Below, piece after piece: positions 10,401-20,224 of a stretch of DNA of 64,000 bases. The stretch covers positions 186,001 through 250,000 of the forward strand of contig CANTFL010000199.1 of the NCBI GenBank assembly GCA_947650285.1, read 5' to 3'. The stretch is from Hyaloperonospora brassicae (taxonomy: Eukaryota; Oomycota; Peronosporomycetes; Peronosporales; Peronosporaceae). The notes beneath the pieces were generated by a model, which worked only from the letters and a program-made list of their open reading frames with translations, did no database searches and was not told the DNA's origin. The first letter of the stretch is position 1, and the number at the start of each line of letters is the position of its first letter. The translations under genes and the position numbers were made by a program.

Positions 10401-12712
10401 GAAAGCAAATGAGCGACGCTCTACAGGATGACATCCAGCGTGCCCACAACGTTCTGGCCGACATAGCAGTAGAAGCGCAACGGTCACGTGAACCGTTGCC
10501 CAGCTCAGCACCGACTTCGAGTCCACTGCCAATGACTGAGCGCGGGCGAAAGCATTTACACACAGTGCTACCGACTCCGTCTCTATCGAATGGTAGCTCT
10601 AGTGAGTCACCGTCGCTCGTGATACGACCCATTGCGTATGGTCAGGCATTGCAAGCTGCTGAACAACACCAGCAGCAGCTGCGAGCTCAGCAGAAGCTAC
10701 TCAAAGAAAAGGATGCTGAGATCGCACGGTTGAAGAGTCTGTTGGCGCAAAAGGAGCAGGAGCAGGTTGAGAGGGCTGACACTCCCCAAGAAGAGCCACG
10801 GAGCACAGTGTCTCACGTAAATACTGAAGCCGCATCTCTTGCCCACCGAGCTTCCCGCTTGCGAGCTCAGTTTCCCGTGCAGGGTGTAGTAGCGCGTCAG
10901 GCCGAAGCCCTCATTAAGTGGATGGGTCCTAGCGATGCTGCAGACCGCATCCGACAGCAGGTCCTCTCGTTCGTGCAGCATGTCATAACGGCACATTTTC
11001 CGCTGGCACCAGCGCCGCTCTTCTTCGCTACCGGGTCCTTTCCGATGAAGACGTATCTTCCAGGGTCGGACCTGGATATTTGCTTGCTAGTGCCGCGAGA
11101 GCTGGAATCTTCGTGGTACTACATTGTCACGCAGGCATTGTGTGTTGCTGGAAGTAGTGGTGGGGTCGGAACGGTGTTGGATATCGGTAACGCGGGAGGT
11201 GTCATTGATGGAAGCAGCAGTAGCTCGCCATCTCGATTTGGCAGCGGTGTTGTCGGAAGCGGTAGCGGTCCAGTACTGCTGACGAACACAGTGCGCAATG
11301 TGACCTTTGTGAATGCTGACGTTCGAGTCGTCAAATGTACAGTTGACAACATTTCAGTGGACTTTACGGCAAACCGCGTGGGAGCTTTAGGTGCCGTGCG
11401 GCTGCTGGATGCGATGGCGGTCCGTGTAGGACGGCAGCACTTGTTCAAGAAGAGCGTCATCCTCATCAAGGCCTGGTGTACGTACGAGTCTGGCTCTTTT
11501 ATGCAAGCAGCTTCGTCGGAAATATGCGGACTTGGGTCGTCCGTGGTCTCAGGAATTATACCGTCAAGCGTGATGGGAGCGAGCCACGGTGCGCTCTCGA
11601 CGTACGCTGTGAACACGATTGTGATGGCGCTTTTTAACCAGCACGGCGATGCTCTCACCCATCCACTACAAGCGCTGTATCTTTTTCTGGATCGGCTGGC
11701 GGAGTTTCCGTGGCACGAGTCGGCTCTCACGCTGCATGGCGCAGTTCCCCTTAGCCGTCTGGCGACGACGCCATTGAATGGAGCCCTTCGATTCAAGTCG
11801 AAACCGAGCTCCGCCATGCTGGATGTTGAAGATGTCGAAGCGCTTTGCGACGCGCTGGCAAATCAGTTTGGAGCATTTGATGCAGCGCTGAAGAGCAGCA
11901 AGGGCGGTCCGGCAGGATTGTTCCCCATCCGTGCATGCAACATCGTGGACCCGCTAGATGAGAAGAATAATCTGGCACGCAGCGTCTCGGCGGAGGGCTT
12001 TCCTGTCATAAAGCGTGCCTTTCGGCTCGCACGGGATCAGCTCGCAGCGATGCTTTCACCTCGATCATCGCGCGATGTTGACGATGCTGAGGGGACACGA
12101 AACGATGTGGGCACGACATTTTTCGCGCGATGTTGGCAGCTCTATGGTCGAGGCGACGGGTGGCGACCCGACCTGCTGATCCATCCACGGCAGATATGGC
12201 ATGGCAAGGCTGCATCGACGTCTAGCTCGGCGTCGACGAAGAACAGCGCTCCGTCGTCACAACCGCGGGCGTCTTCAGTTTCGCTAGTGGATAGTGACGA
12301 GGACGAAGAGCGCCGTTGGGAATCGTTGTTGCCGTCACTGGACGTCGGCGCTGCGAACGCTCTGCTCGTTCAGCACCAGCAATTGCACCAGCAAGCCGCT
12401 GCAGCGACAGCGTATCATCACGGCTCCATGATAGTGCATCAGCAGCCGTACTATGGACCTGCTGCAAGTACGCCTGGGGTAGAGCCACGAGAGAGCTCGA
12501 CGACCCCAGCGACGATGGCGAATGGATCCGCGGGGCACGTATCTTCGGGGACCCCCGAGTTGGCGCCGCAGCACCAGTCGCCACTGCGCCGGCCGTATGG
12601 AAGTCCAGGCAGTAGCAATCGGCGCGGCAAGTCACCGGCACCATCGGGAAGGGACATGGGGCGCGGAGAACATGTTCAGGGGAGGCCGATTGCCGGAGCA
12701 CATGTAAGGTAA
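7406..12712 (+). CDS. TPR-repeat protein fused to a poly(A)/terminal uridylyltransferase-type nucleotidyltransferase
   Basis: A single uninterrupted 1768-residue frame from ATG at 7406. The N-terminus is basic (KSKKKKGKNRRR). TPR repeats occupy about residues 120-370 and 429-545, for example YGAAIPYFTEALDL and YEDALTDFQRALELEP. A lysine/arginine cluster (KSRRKKKKKKRK, about 680) could be a nuclear signal. A disordered acidic and glutamine-rich middle follows. At about 1205-1225 lies the polymerase-beta-type site FATGSFPMKTYLPGSDLDI (GS plus the DxD pair). The third acidic residue is probably in NISVDFTANRVGALGAV near 1319. GALSTYAVNTIVMALFNQ (about 1396) matches the PAP/OAS central region. 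The C-terminus is low complexity. It likely adds nucleotides to RNA 3' ends, as in Trf4/Cid1-type enzymes; the substrate is unknown. The TPR fusion is unusual. Confidence 0.88.
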   Translation: MKSDKLPQPFGAALHTKSKKKKGKNRRRDGDNEADEDDEQTRDETFDDVDKRIQIPVVTRMKMQMNRKMNAAHSSATATDDTRLLRSGIDKYRSLQHLSNASSSSDVAQSRRARGTVEWSVERGMSLMEKKQYGAAIPYFTEALDLLPAALAPDRAQACSSSVKVYHQRGLCYLASHKYKAAIEDLSKVMHMTPKSAELYAKRGKAYSALGEHHAALLDYNEAINLAATQGLLHDRGSLAGASGTLASSSASLVQLRGLYMARARVYKAMNNITHALDDLSRAENAAGGHRDHELFYERAHLYLQCHQELLALQDFDRFLELQKEAEEGRHFDASGGVGGLAGFVSPSVMDAEPRARVLNVLLERAKLQQRMAVEEHARERKDAEVAAVEQGQARPGSRKSGKTAGAYASSVALKPEPYSGMESRRLEKRALRDYSRALELDSRDVETWRLHGECLVHLGRYEDALTDFQRALELEPHDFQVLMARATLFRQRGDLKKAVEEVTVVLRMNGFFINGLMLRAQLYEELGATKEAEMDYSSIIYAHFDEPGIGHAVPSGKITMELASGGTLNLGNYGGKSGKSAKEEASGRIMSEVAAQALLCRARLRLADEQFDAAEDDYQTILKSFANNMEAQLELQETRERKVAFGERKQREALVWLEENADDVVSAGVANGNGHATSGKSRRKKKKKKRKANSGNAVAANASWKPPAGYVLLEDDEELLQQQEQGIEQEVEHEELGRKLDSTESISSDTRAIEEKEKCVRGIVPEQEHESKSGLAETLTDDEPVCRQDAGSATTTTTTTMLSKGEVLHDKTAKACLPELDSQSSQMKTKQHEQNKARAASMSPTAFVTSVMTRDEAWDSMWDEEAGEPLEDGSDPVQVRAQSRGVADDNEEETGVEIMGIDVAKDEYQEMTLANDNNVTDSSVDPTPSLADDEAVNEASGSSDDGKDSQGKAKAVLVDEKYLRKREKQLKKLRASLQYASTERDKVAIDDALARAERKQMSDALQDDIQRAHNVLADIAVEAQRSREPLPSSAPTSSPLPMTERGRKHLHTVLPTPSLSNGSSSESPSLVIRPIAYGQALQAAEQHQQQLRAQQKLLKEKDAEIARLKSLLAQKEQEQVERADTPQEEPRSTVSHVNTEAASLAHRASRLRAQFPVQGVVARQAEALIKWMGPSDAADRIRQQVLSFVQHVITAHFPLAPAPLFFATGSFPMKTYLPGSDLDICLLVPRELESSWYYIVTQALCVAGSSGGVGTVLDIGNAGGVIDGSSSSSPSRFGSGVVGSGSGPVLLTNTVRNVTFVNADVRVVKCTVDNISVDFTANRVGALGAVRLLDAMAVRVGRQHLFKKSVILIKAWCTYESGSFMQAASSEICGLGSSVVSGIIPSSVMGASHGALSTYAVNTIVMALFNQHGDALTHPLQALYLFLDRLAEFPWHESALTLHGAVPLSRLATTPLNGALRFKSKPSSAMLDVEDVEALCDALANQFGAFDAALKSSKGGPAGLFPIRACNIVDPLDEKNNLARSVSAEGFPVIKRAFRLARDQLAAMLSPRSSRDVDDAEGTRNDVGTTFFARCWQLYGRGDGWRPDLLIHPRQIWHGKAASTSSSASTKNSAPSSQPRASSVSLVDSDEDEERRWESLLPSLDVGAANALLVQHQQLHQQAAAATAYHHGSMIVHQQPYYGPAASTPGVEPRESSTTPATMANGSAGHVSSGTPELAPQHQSPLRRPYGSPGSSNRRGKSPAPSGRDMGRGEHVQGRPIAGAHVR

Positions 12713-12783
12713 CATGTATAGACACAATACAGGAAGCAGGGAGATGCAGGTACAGCAAATGCTTCACCCCTATTTATTCCAAC
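12713..12783. terminator. Tight convergent 3' ends
   Basis: Only 71 bp separate the stop codons of the TPR/nucleotidyltransferase gene (plus) and the Nop8-like gene (minus). TTTATT at 12773-12778 reads AATAAA on the minus strand, 5 nt after the Nop8-like stop. The 3' UTRs must overlap. Confidence 0.45.
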
Positions 12784-15001
12784 TTAGACCCTGGCTTTCT
12801 TCCATTTCGACGCTGTTGCTGTCTCAGTGAGCTTTGCCTCTGACTTTGTCTTGGTCGCCTTACCCTGTGCTTTGACTTGACGCTTCTTCATCTTGACAGC
12901 ATCGCGCCGCTTTCGCCTGTAATCGAGCGTGAGCTTCTTCCGACGCTCGGGCCAGTCGCCTATGTCACCGCCACCCACGAACGTCCTGCCAAACGCTAAA
13001 AAGTCGTCGAGGCTCTTTGTTGCACGCGTCGTTTTCGACAATGCAGTCTGCGGCTGCTCCACGTCGTCCGCATCATCACCCGCTTCGCTGTCTGTGGCCA
13101 TAACGTCGTCTTCGTGGTAAACCGTATCGGTCGGGTGGAACCCTTGCAAGAAAGCCGAGTCGTGTGTACCTGTCGATGTTGCTGCCTCCTCCTCCTGCTC
13201 GTCTTCGAGAAGCTGCTCGCCCATTGCAGCCAGCGGTTTGTCCGTTCCAGCCGGGAACGAAAACAAAGAGCTGAGCTTGAACGGCGCGTCACTTCCACTA
13301 GCAGCAGTTTGGCCGAGGCCAAGGACACCATCCAGTGCTGCTTCGCCTTCTTCGCCATCCTCCGAGTTCTTACGAACGCGCGAGAAAATGTTGCTCAGGT
13401 CACCGGCAGTCGAGAAGAAGCGATCACCGCCCTTCGGGAGCTCTTTCGACCGTTGAGGTGCAGCCGTCGCCTCGTGAGGTCCAGATGCAGCAACTGCCAT
13501 CGGGATCTCAAACTCGCGGCACGCGTGAACGTCGCGCGGATCGTACCGCTTTAGTTCGCCCATCCAAGCGGCTTCTTTCAGACGGTCTTTGGGCACACGC
13601 CGCTCCTGCATTCGTCGCTGCAAGCGCGTCACGTCAACGTCAGGGTACAGCTTGGCCACTACTCGCAAAGCGGCCTCCTGTTCTTCACGCATTTCACGAG
13701 CGTGGCGAGCCGCCACCTCCGAGTCGTCGTCCTCTCGGAACCTCTGCAGCTCAGCAACCGCCTGCTCTTCGAGTCCCTCGTCGTCCTCATCCCCTTCGAC
13801 GTCATTGCCGCCATACTCGTTGACCTCTTCTTCCAGGAACCGCGCGTCCAGACGAAACCGCGCGTCACCGCCAAAGCGCTTTTGCATCTCAAACAGCTTC
13901 CGACCGGTTTCCCCGACAAACTCGGGTCGCAAAGCAAACGAAGCCTGCGCTTCCGCATCGCCCCCAGCAGTAGCCCCACCACTATCACGACCGTCCACGA
14001 AGTCGAGCGTCTTCCACTCCGACTCATCTCCGCCCGCTTCATCGTCGCTCGAGTCCATCCAGTTCAACGTCACGCCCGCCCCGTCCTCAGCCTCATCCGC
14101 TTTCAGCGCTTGCTCACTGCCACTATCGTCAAACGTAATCTTCTTGTTCCCCAGCGCCGCGCCAATCGCAGGCATCGCCATCGACTCCTTCTTCCGCTTC
14201 TGCTTGGCATCCAGCGCTGCCAGCCGTCGCGCATTCATCGCCTCGCGACTCAGCTCCTTTTGCGGCTGCTTTGTCGCCATCTCCACTCCTGCAGCTGCTT
14301 CGGCTGCGAGGTACTGCTGCATAAACGCCTCCACGTCGTCCTCTCTCAGACCCACATCGCCACTGCCCCCCTCGCCACTGCTCCCCTCATCACTGCTCCC
14401 ATCGTCACTGTCTTCATCTGCTGCTTCGTCCTTCTCCTCGACAACAGTCTCCGAGTCCGTCTCAACAGCTGCTGTCTCCTCCCCACTCGTTCCCACGTCC
14501 TGCAGCTCCACACCTCCGTCCACGTCCGCAAACTCTGTCGTTCTTCGTCCTTGAAACGCGACCGCCACCTTCAGCGGCCGCACGTCCGCCGCGTCCCGAT
14601 GACACTTCCACTGCTGCAGTCGTTCCCGCTGTTGGGCGCTCGCACGCGTCTGCGCGGCCCACTCGCGCTCGAGTCTCTCGCGAAAGTCCAAACGCGCCGC
14701 TTGTACCTGTAACGTCGCGCCGCGCCACTTTGTCCGGTGGAATGTCTGCTGCAGCGCCGCACTTTGCGCCGCGGCGTCGGCGCCTTCGAGCGTTACGTAC
14801 GCAAAGCCGCGACCAGAAGCGGTGCCGTCGGTCGGACGGCCCATTGGCTGTTTCAGCTGCGGGCGCTCCACGTGCGTCACGCGACAGTCTGTGGCGCTGC
14901 GCACGAAGCGCCCGAAGCGGTCGTTGAGCTCTTGGGACGTGACGTCGGCGGGTAAGCCGCCAATGTACACGCGCACGGGGGGCAGGAGACGGCGGCGACA
15001 T
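12784..15001 (-). CDS. Nop8-like RRM nucleolar protein, apparent frameshift at start
   Basis: From 14976 a 730-residue frame encodes an N-terminal RRM: RNP2 VYIGGLP and RNP1-like GRGFAYVTL, about residues 1-95. Long Asp/Glu-rich stretches follow, then a conserved middle (LRPEFVGETGRKLFEMQKRF) and a lysine/arginine-rich tail (YRRKRRDAVKMKKRQVKAQG). This fits the Nop8/NOL8 family of ribosome-assembly proteins that act on 60S precursors in the nucleolus. The frame has no ATG before the RRM; it opens with GTG. An ATG at 15001 starts MSPPSPAP in a frame one base off, and a run of six C (14977-14982 on this strand) separates them. Loss of one C would fuse the two cleanly, so a homopolymer error or a real frameshift is likely. 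The copia insertion lies 244 bp upstream. Confidence 0.8.
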
Positions 15002-15244
15002 GACGGCCGTTGTGGACGGGATGGGTGGACGGGCGCGTTAGAAACGCTTTTTTTTACGGGAGGGGGCGGGGGATAGAAACGAGCGGGTGCGGTAATTCCC
15101 CCCCTTTTTTTGATTTTTTGTGGGGGGGGAGAGAGGATGTCACTTGAAGCAGTAGGTGGGGAGCAACGATAGAGATACGGTAGTGGGACAGAAAAGAGAG
15201 AGAGAGAGAGAGAGGGGGGGGGGGGTAGGTTGTGATAGGGTGAC
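15002..15244. repeat. Low-complexity 5' flank of the Nop8-like gene
   Basis: Contains T-runs, two long G-runs and a GA dinucleotide tract (about 15197-15214) running into poly-G. The copia element sits immediately beyond it, so it separates the Nop8-like gene from any promoter lying further away. Confidence 0.7.
15240..15244. repeat. Target site duplication of the copia element, left
   Basis: GTGAC directly precedes the 5' LTR and is repeated at 20430-20434 after the 3' LTR. Confidence 0.9.
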
Positions 15245-15449
15245 TGTTGGAAGTTGAGGTCGAAGTTCGTGGTTTCGATTAGCGCCAGCCGTCAATCTAG
15301 TCAGGGGTAGTCAGAACAAGATGGTAGTAGACAGGTTGGTCAGCAACCATCTGTCGTTGAGAACGAGTGGCTAGGAGGCAGACAAGAGAATTTGGTAAGA
15401 AGGAACACAGAATCCAATCGTCTTTCTACTGCGCATTCTACTTCCCACA
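15245..15449 (+). repeat. Copia 5' LTR
   Basis: 205 bp beginning TGTTGG and ending CCCACA. It matches the 3' LTR except for about four substitutions (near 15297, two around 15392-15394, and near 15437). Confidence 0.97.
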
Positions 15450-15461
15450 GGTTTTGAGCCC
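15450..15461 (+). other. Copia primer-binding site candidate (half-tRNA type)
   Basis: Directly after the LTR, GTTTTGAGCCC is one mismatch from GTTATGAGCCC, the complement of the anticodon stem-loop of initiator tRNA-Met. Copia and Ty5-type elements are known to prime from a cleaved tRNA in this way. Only 13 bases separate the LTR from the gag ATG, so no ordinary 3'-CCA-type site fits. Confidence 0.5.
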
Positions 15462-15462
15462 A

Positions 15463-16440
15463 ATGGCTAGAGAAACTGAAGCGACCCCCAAGACACCAGG
15501 AGGTGTCGCGCGAGCTGCGCCAGGGCGTGTCCCGCCAGCGCGTGTGCCCTCGTCGGTGAACACGCCGGGAGTCGTCGAAGTACCGCCCGCTCGCGAAAGG
15601 AGCGAGGCAACCGACGACAAGATTCTCGCGGCCCTCGCCGCAGTGACCGACCGCCTGTCGAAGCTCGAGTCTTCGCAGCGCGTCCGGGACGAAGATGAGA
15701 GGATGTTTGGAGCTGTCAAGAGCGGCATGTTTGCATCCAAGCTTGGAGCGAACATGCGTGGACGCCCCATGACCATCGACGCGCTTGGGTCGCTGGAGAA
15801 AAAACCAGCAGCACCTCGCACGCGCGAGCGCCGGCCAGATAACGGCGAGTCGATGTTCGCCTCTCTTGCGCCGCCGCGTGGGCAGCCGTCAGCTCAGCAT
15901 CGCATACCGGAACGATCGGCCGAGCCCATGGTCGCGCCGCGTCAAGAAGCGATGCCACCTGCGACACACACGGCAGAAGCGATCGGAAACTTCGGGATGC
16001 CGAGCGCTAGTCAGAGAAAGCTCAACATTCGCAAGTTCGATGGGACAAAGCTCTACAAAGGGCTCGGGAGCGGTTTATTTGACTGGGGACGCACCTTCAT
16101 GCGCGCTGTGAGCCTCGCTGAGGCGTCTTGCGGTTTCTCCTGGACGGAGGACGTGAAGGTGGACCTACTCGGGCATTTCTTGGCTGGTACGGCGGAGCGC
16201 TACTACCACAAACAGGTCGGTACTTGGTGGGTGCAGCAGCCAAGACTCGAGCACGTCATGGAGCAGCTGCACCTGACGTTCAAGACGACCATCACGGCGA
16301 GCCAGGCCATGAAGCTATTTATGGCAAGGAAAGAAGCGCGACGCACCTGGGCTGAGCACTTTCTTTACATGGTGGCTGTCAGCGATGCGCGCGGTGGCGC
16401 CGACTCGCTTGTGCTCGACAACATCGTCCATCACACGTAG
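15463..16440 (+). pseudogene. Copia gag, N-terminal part
   Basis: Starts at ATG 15463 (MARETEATPKTPGG). An earlier GTG inside the LTR is not needed. The 325-residue product has a Pro/Ala/Arg-rich head, then a capsid-like domain (residues about 185-325) with FDGTKLYKGLGSGLFDWG and LGHFLAGTAERYYHKQ. The frame ends at an in-frame TAG (16438-16440). The same frame continues directly beyond it, so this is a nonsense lesion in gag rather than a natural end. Confidence 0.9.
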
Positions 16441-17645
16441 CCAGACCTGATGAATGTCATGCGCGCTAAGTACGATCCGACGCGTTCCGACTACCTGCGC
16501 CACGCTGAGGAGTCGGCGCACTCTGCGCAGTCTATCGAGCTCGGCAGTGGCGCGGTTGGTCGCGAGGTCGTCGCGGCGCATGTCGAGACGAAGCGTCAAG
16601 ACACGCGAACGTGTTTCCGATGCGGCAGGACGGGGCATGTTGTTCCAGAATGCAAGGCAAGAGTTGTGTTTGATGATGAGACGAGAAACACGAGTGGCAG
16701 CGGCGATATGGTGCTTGCGCTCACGGAGAAAGGGTCAGCGGCTCGCAAGAAAGAAGCCAAAAGCAAGAAGAAAAAGAAATCGCGAGGCAAAGCGGTTTGT
16801 GCGAATAAAGTGCGATTTGTGAATTTCGCAGGCGGATTCGTGCTAGCTGCAAACGATGCGATTGGCATCGATCGAGGCGACTGGATACTTGACAGTGGCG
16901 CGAGCAGGCACCTCGTGAACGATTATTCGCTGCTGATCGAATCGACTGCCTGCGTCTACGAGATCGTCATGGCAGATGGGGAGTCGATGCGGCTGACGCG
17001 TGTCGGGAGTGTGCGTCTTGAGGTCCTCGCGCGCGGTGTGAAGATGACTGCGACTCTGACAGAAGTCTATCTCGCCCCACGTCTGGCGAAGAACATCGTC
17101 TCGTACGGGAAGCTGGAGAGCAAAGGGTTTGCCCTCGTTTACGACGGCAACAAACGAGCGCTAGCGCGGCTCAGCGACGGTACAGTCGTGTTCGACGTAG
17201 CGATCGACAGTAACGTATTATACGTTAAGACGACAGCGATACGCGGGAGGCAAAACGCTGGAGATGCGATCATGGCTGCGCTCGAAGCGCCCGCGATGGA
17301 TGGTGATGCTGACGATATGCACGAAGCCTCGCTGCTTCACTGGCACCAGAGACTTGGCCACCTCGCGTTCGATACGATCGAGCGTATGGAGCGCGATCCG
17401 TCATCGGGTATTCGATTGACCAGCAACAAGCGCATGGCATGCGTATCATGCCTCGAGGGCAAACAGACGCGCAACGCGCAGTCACAGCAAGACAGCGGCA
17501 CCAACTCGCCAATCGACAGGATCGGCGGCGTCATCTTCTCGGACCTCAAAGGTCCCATGACGCCGCAGGATCGCCTTGGCAATCGATATATGGTCAACTT
17601 TATCGACCATAAATCGAATTATTGCCGAGTGTTCCTTGCGCGCAG
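16441..17645 (+). pseudogene. Copia gag zinc knuckle, protease and pre-integrase
   Basis: Continues the gag frame after the TAG. A CCHC knuckle CFRCGRTGHVVPEC starts at 16612. The aspartic protease active site DWILDSGASRHLVND lies near 16882. The GAG-pre-integrase HHCC zinc-binding region (HWHQRLGHLAFDTIERM, then CVSCLEGKQTR) lies at about 17338-17470. The integrase core begins with a KGPMTPQD-type segment, and the frame is lost near 17640. A GC dinucleotide gain in a GCGCGC run would explain the shift. Confidence 0.9.
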
Positions 17646-18632
17646 AAGGACGCGGCTGCGAAGCAGTTTGAAGCGTTCCTCGTCCACTTTGAAAAGCTCT
17701 TCGGCTTCAAGGTCCACGTTCTGCGGACGGACGGAGGAGGCGAGTATGCAAACGTCGACTTGTTCTGCAAGCGCACGGGTGTCGCACGCCAAGTGTCGAA
17801 AGCTCGCAACCAGGCATCGAACGGCAAAGCGGAGAGGATGCACCGCACGGTGCTAAACCTCGCACGAAGCATGATGTTTGCGAGCGCGCTACCGTTGCAG
17901 TTCTGGGGCGACGCGGTGCAGTACGCCGTCCACATATTGAACCGCAGTCCGACGCGAGCGAATGCAAAGAGAGCGTCGCCTATCGAGGTGCTGACGGGTA
18001 AGTCGCCGGATATGCGCAGCATCGTCGTCTTTGGGTCGTCGTGCAGCGTCTACCGCGACCCGCGCAAGAGCTCGCTACAGCGGCGTTCTCAGACTGGCAT
18101 CATCGTGGGCGTCAGAGAGGAGACAAAGGGGTACAAGGTCCTTCTCCAGCGAGAGAACAAGGTGGTTGTCACACAACACGTGAAGAATATCTATACGCTC
18201 GCCGATGCGCAGAACGCGCAACAGCAGCGCACAATGGAAGTAGGCGATCGAGCCGATGAAGAGGCTGTAGTGGCGACCCGCGATGACAATATACGAGCGC
18301 GAGATGATCGCGGTGCTCACGAGAAGAGTAAGAAGCCGTGGTCACGACAAGCGCACGTGACGCGCAGCGCATCAAAGCGCAAGCAAGCAGCTGCGCGCCA
18401 GAAGGAGCGATCTGCGAGCGACGAAGTGGTAAACGCAGCCTTCGAGCTCGACCCACGCAATTATGGCGAGGCCATGCGGAGCTCGAAGCGCGCGGAGTGG
18501 CAGACGGCGATGCAAGAAGAGATCGCCGCTCTGGAGAGTAACGATGTGTGGCGCGTGACGAAGCGTAGCCCGGGCGTGAACGCTCTTCACTCCAAGTGGG
18601 TCTTTAAGACTAAGACAGGCGCCGATGGATAG
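17622..18632 (+). pseudogene. Copia integrase core and start of reverse transcriptase
   Basis: The integrase continues in a new frame: VLRTDGGGEYAN carries the second catalytic Asp, and QASNGKAERMHRTVLNLAR carries the Glu. The frame ends at an in-frame TAG (18630-18632), just after the RT leader HSKWVFKTKTGADG. Confidence 0.9.
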
Positions 18633-19274
18633 CTCGAGCGATATAAGGCGAGGCTTGTCGCGTGTGGAAATGAGCAAGTGCTCGGCGTCGATTACAATCT
18701 GACCTTTGCCGCCGTGATGGACATCTCGACGGCAAAGATAGTGCTGGCGCTCGCAGCAACCTGGGGCGTGCCGGCCAAGCACGGAGACATCCCGAACGCG
18801 TACGTGCGTGCCGAGAAGGAAGCACACCTCGACATCTGCTTGCAGGTGCCACTCGATATGAATGTGTCAGGGAGCACATTGCGCAAGGTTTGTGCTACAC
18901 ATCCAGGCGAGGTCGTCTTGGAGCTGAGGAGAAGCCTTTACGGGCTGAAACAAGCCGGGCGCCTCTGGAGCCAGCTGCTCCATGCGAGACTCAGCGATGC
19001 GGGGTACGTGCGCTGCGTGTCAGACATGTGTCTGTACCACAAGCGCGACGGCGAAGAGCTGGTCGTTATTGGCGTCTACGTCGATGATTTGCTGGCGACG
19101 GGAACGAGCGTCGCGGCAGTCGGGAGCTTCTTCGCGAGCCTGGCGTCGCTGTCAATCAAGGATCTCGACCATGTCCACAAGTTCCTGGGAATGCGAGTGG
19201 AACTTGGAAGCGACGGCGCGTACCGCATCGACCAGGAGGAGGCCATCAAGGAGCTACTGGGTTGCATGGGATGA
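18633..19274 (+). pseudogene. Copia reverse transcriptase
   Basis: The same frame as the integrase segment resumes directly after the TAG. It holds RT motifs GDIPNAYVRA (copia type, first Asp), LRRSLYGLKQAGRLW, and the catalytic box YVDDLLATG at 19078-19104. The frame is lost near 19262 by an indel. Confidence 0.92.
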
Positions 19275-20056
19275 GCGATGCGAATCCGACGAAGACGCCG
19301 ATTGGAGATGACTGCTACGAGGTCGTAGGCGACGACGACGCGCTTCTTAAAATGACGAGCACAAGCGGTGGTGAAACCATCAACGCGTTTCAGTCCCTCG
19401 TCGGGAGTCTGCTGTGGGTCGCGCGGTGTTCAAGGCCTGACATTGCCTTTGCAGTGCATAAAGCGACTAGGCAGACAAATGCGCCGCGGGTACTCAACTG
19501 GAAGCTCGCCAAGCGCGTTGCCCGGTACCTAAAGGGTACAGCGATGCTCAAGCTCGAGATGGCGCCAGCGCGAACGAGCCGAGACGCGCTGCATCTCGAA
19601 GACTATATCGATGCCGACTTCGAGGCTGACAAAGCGGACCGGAAGTCACTAACTGGAAGCGTCGTGCTCCTAAATGGGATGGCGGTGTCATGGACCGCGA
19701 AGAAACAGGGCGGAGTGAGCCTCTCGACGATGGAGGCCGAGTTCGTCGCGGCGTCGGAGGTTGCGCGCGAGCTCATTGGCTTGCACCAGATGCTCGGAGA
19801 AGTGGGCATGGTGCCGGTTGTCCCTATGCTGATGCACGTGGACAACCAGGCAGCCATAAGACAGATCGAAGGCGAAGCCTCGTCGATCAAGGCCAAGCAC
19901 ATCGACGTGCGGCACAAGTATCTGCGCGACCTCGCTCGTCGTGGCGTCATCACGGCGCAGCACATTCGATCCGAGCTGATGATAGCGGATCTGATGACGA
20001 AGGCCGTCAATGCAACCAAGCTGGCGGCGCTGCGTAGCCTGATGCGGCTCCAGTAA
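19262..20056 (+). pseudogene. Copia RNase H
   Basis: A third frame carries the RT thumb and RNase H: GSLLWVARCSRPDIAFAV, DYIDADFEADKADRKS, SLSTMEAEFVAASE, HVDNQAAI and KHIDVRHKYLRD. These are the conserved copia RNase H motifs, including DE(A)D-type residues. It ends in a natural position 168 bp before the 3' LTR. Confidence 0.92.
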
Positions 20057-20224
20057 GAGCGCGATGCGGATGACAAGCTGGATGGGCGAGTTGGCTGTGT
20101 CAGGGTACGGATGTGGTGGAGGCACGCGTGAGGAGCTTCAGGACGAAGGAGATCGAGTATGGAGGAGAGAGGAAAAGACGAATAGAGTGCGCTAGAGAAG
20201 AACGGAGGCGTAATCGAGGAGGAG

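Noticed and set aside
13589..14712. Two plus-strand frames of 321 and 336 codons opposite the Nop8-like gene
   Set aside because: Ser- and Arg/Leu-rich compositions typical of antisense of acidic coding repeats; the minus-strand protein has a clear RRM and nucleolar features.
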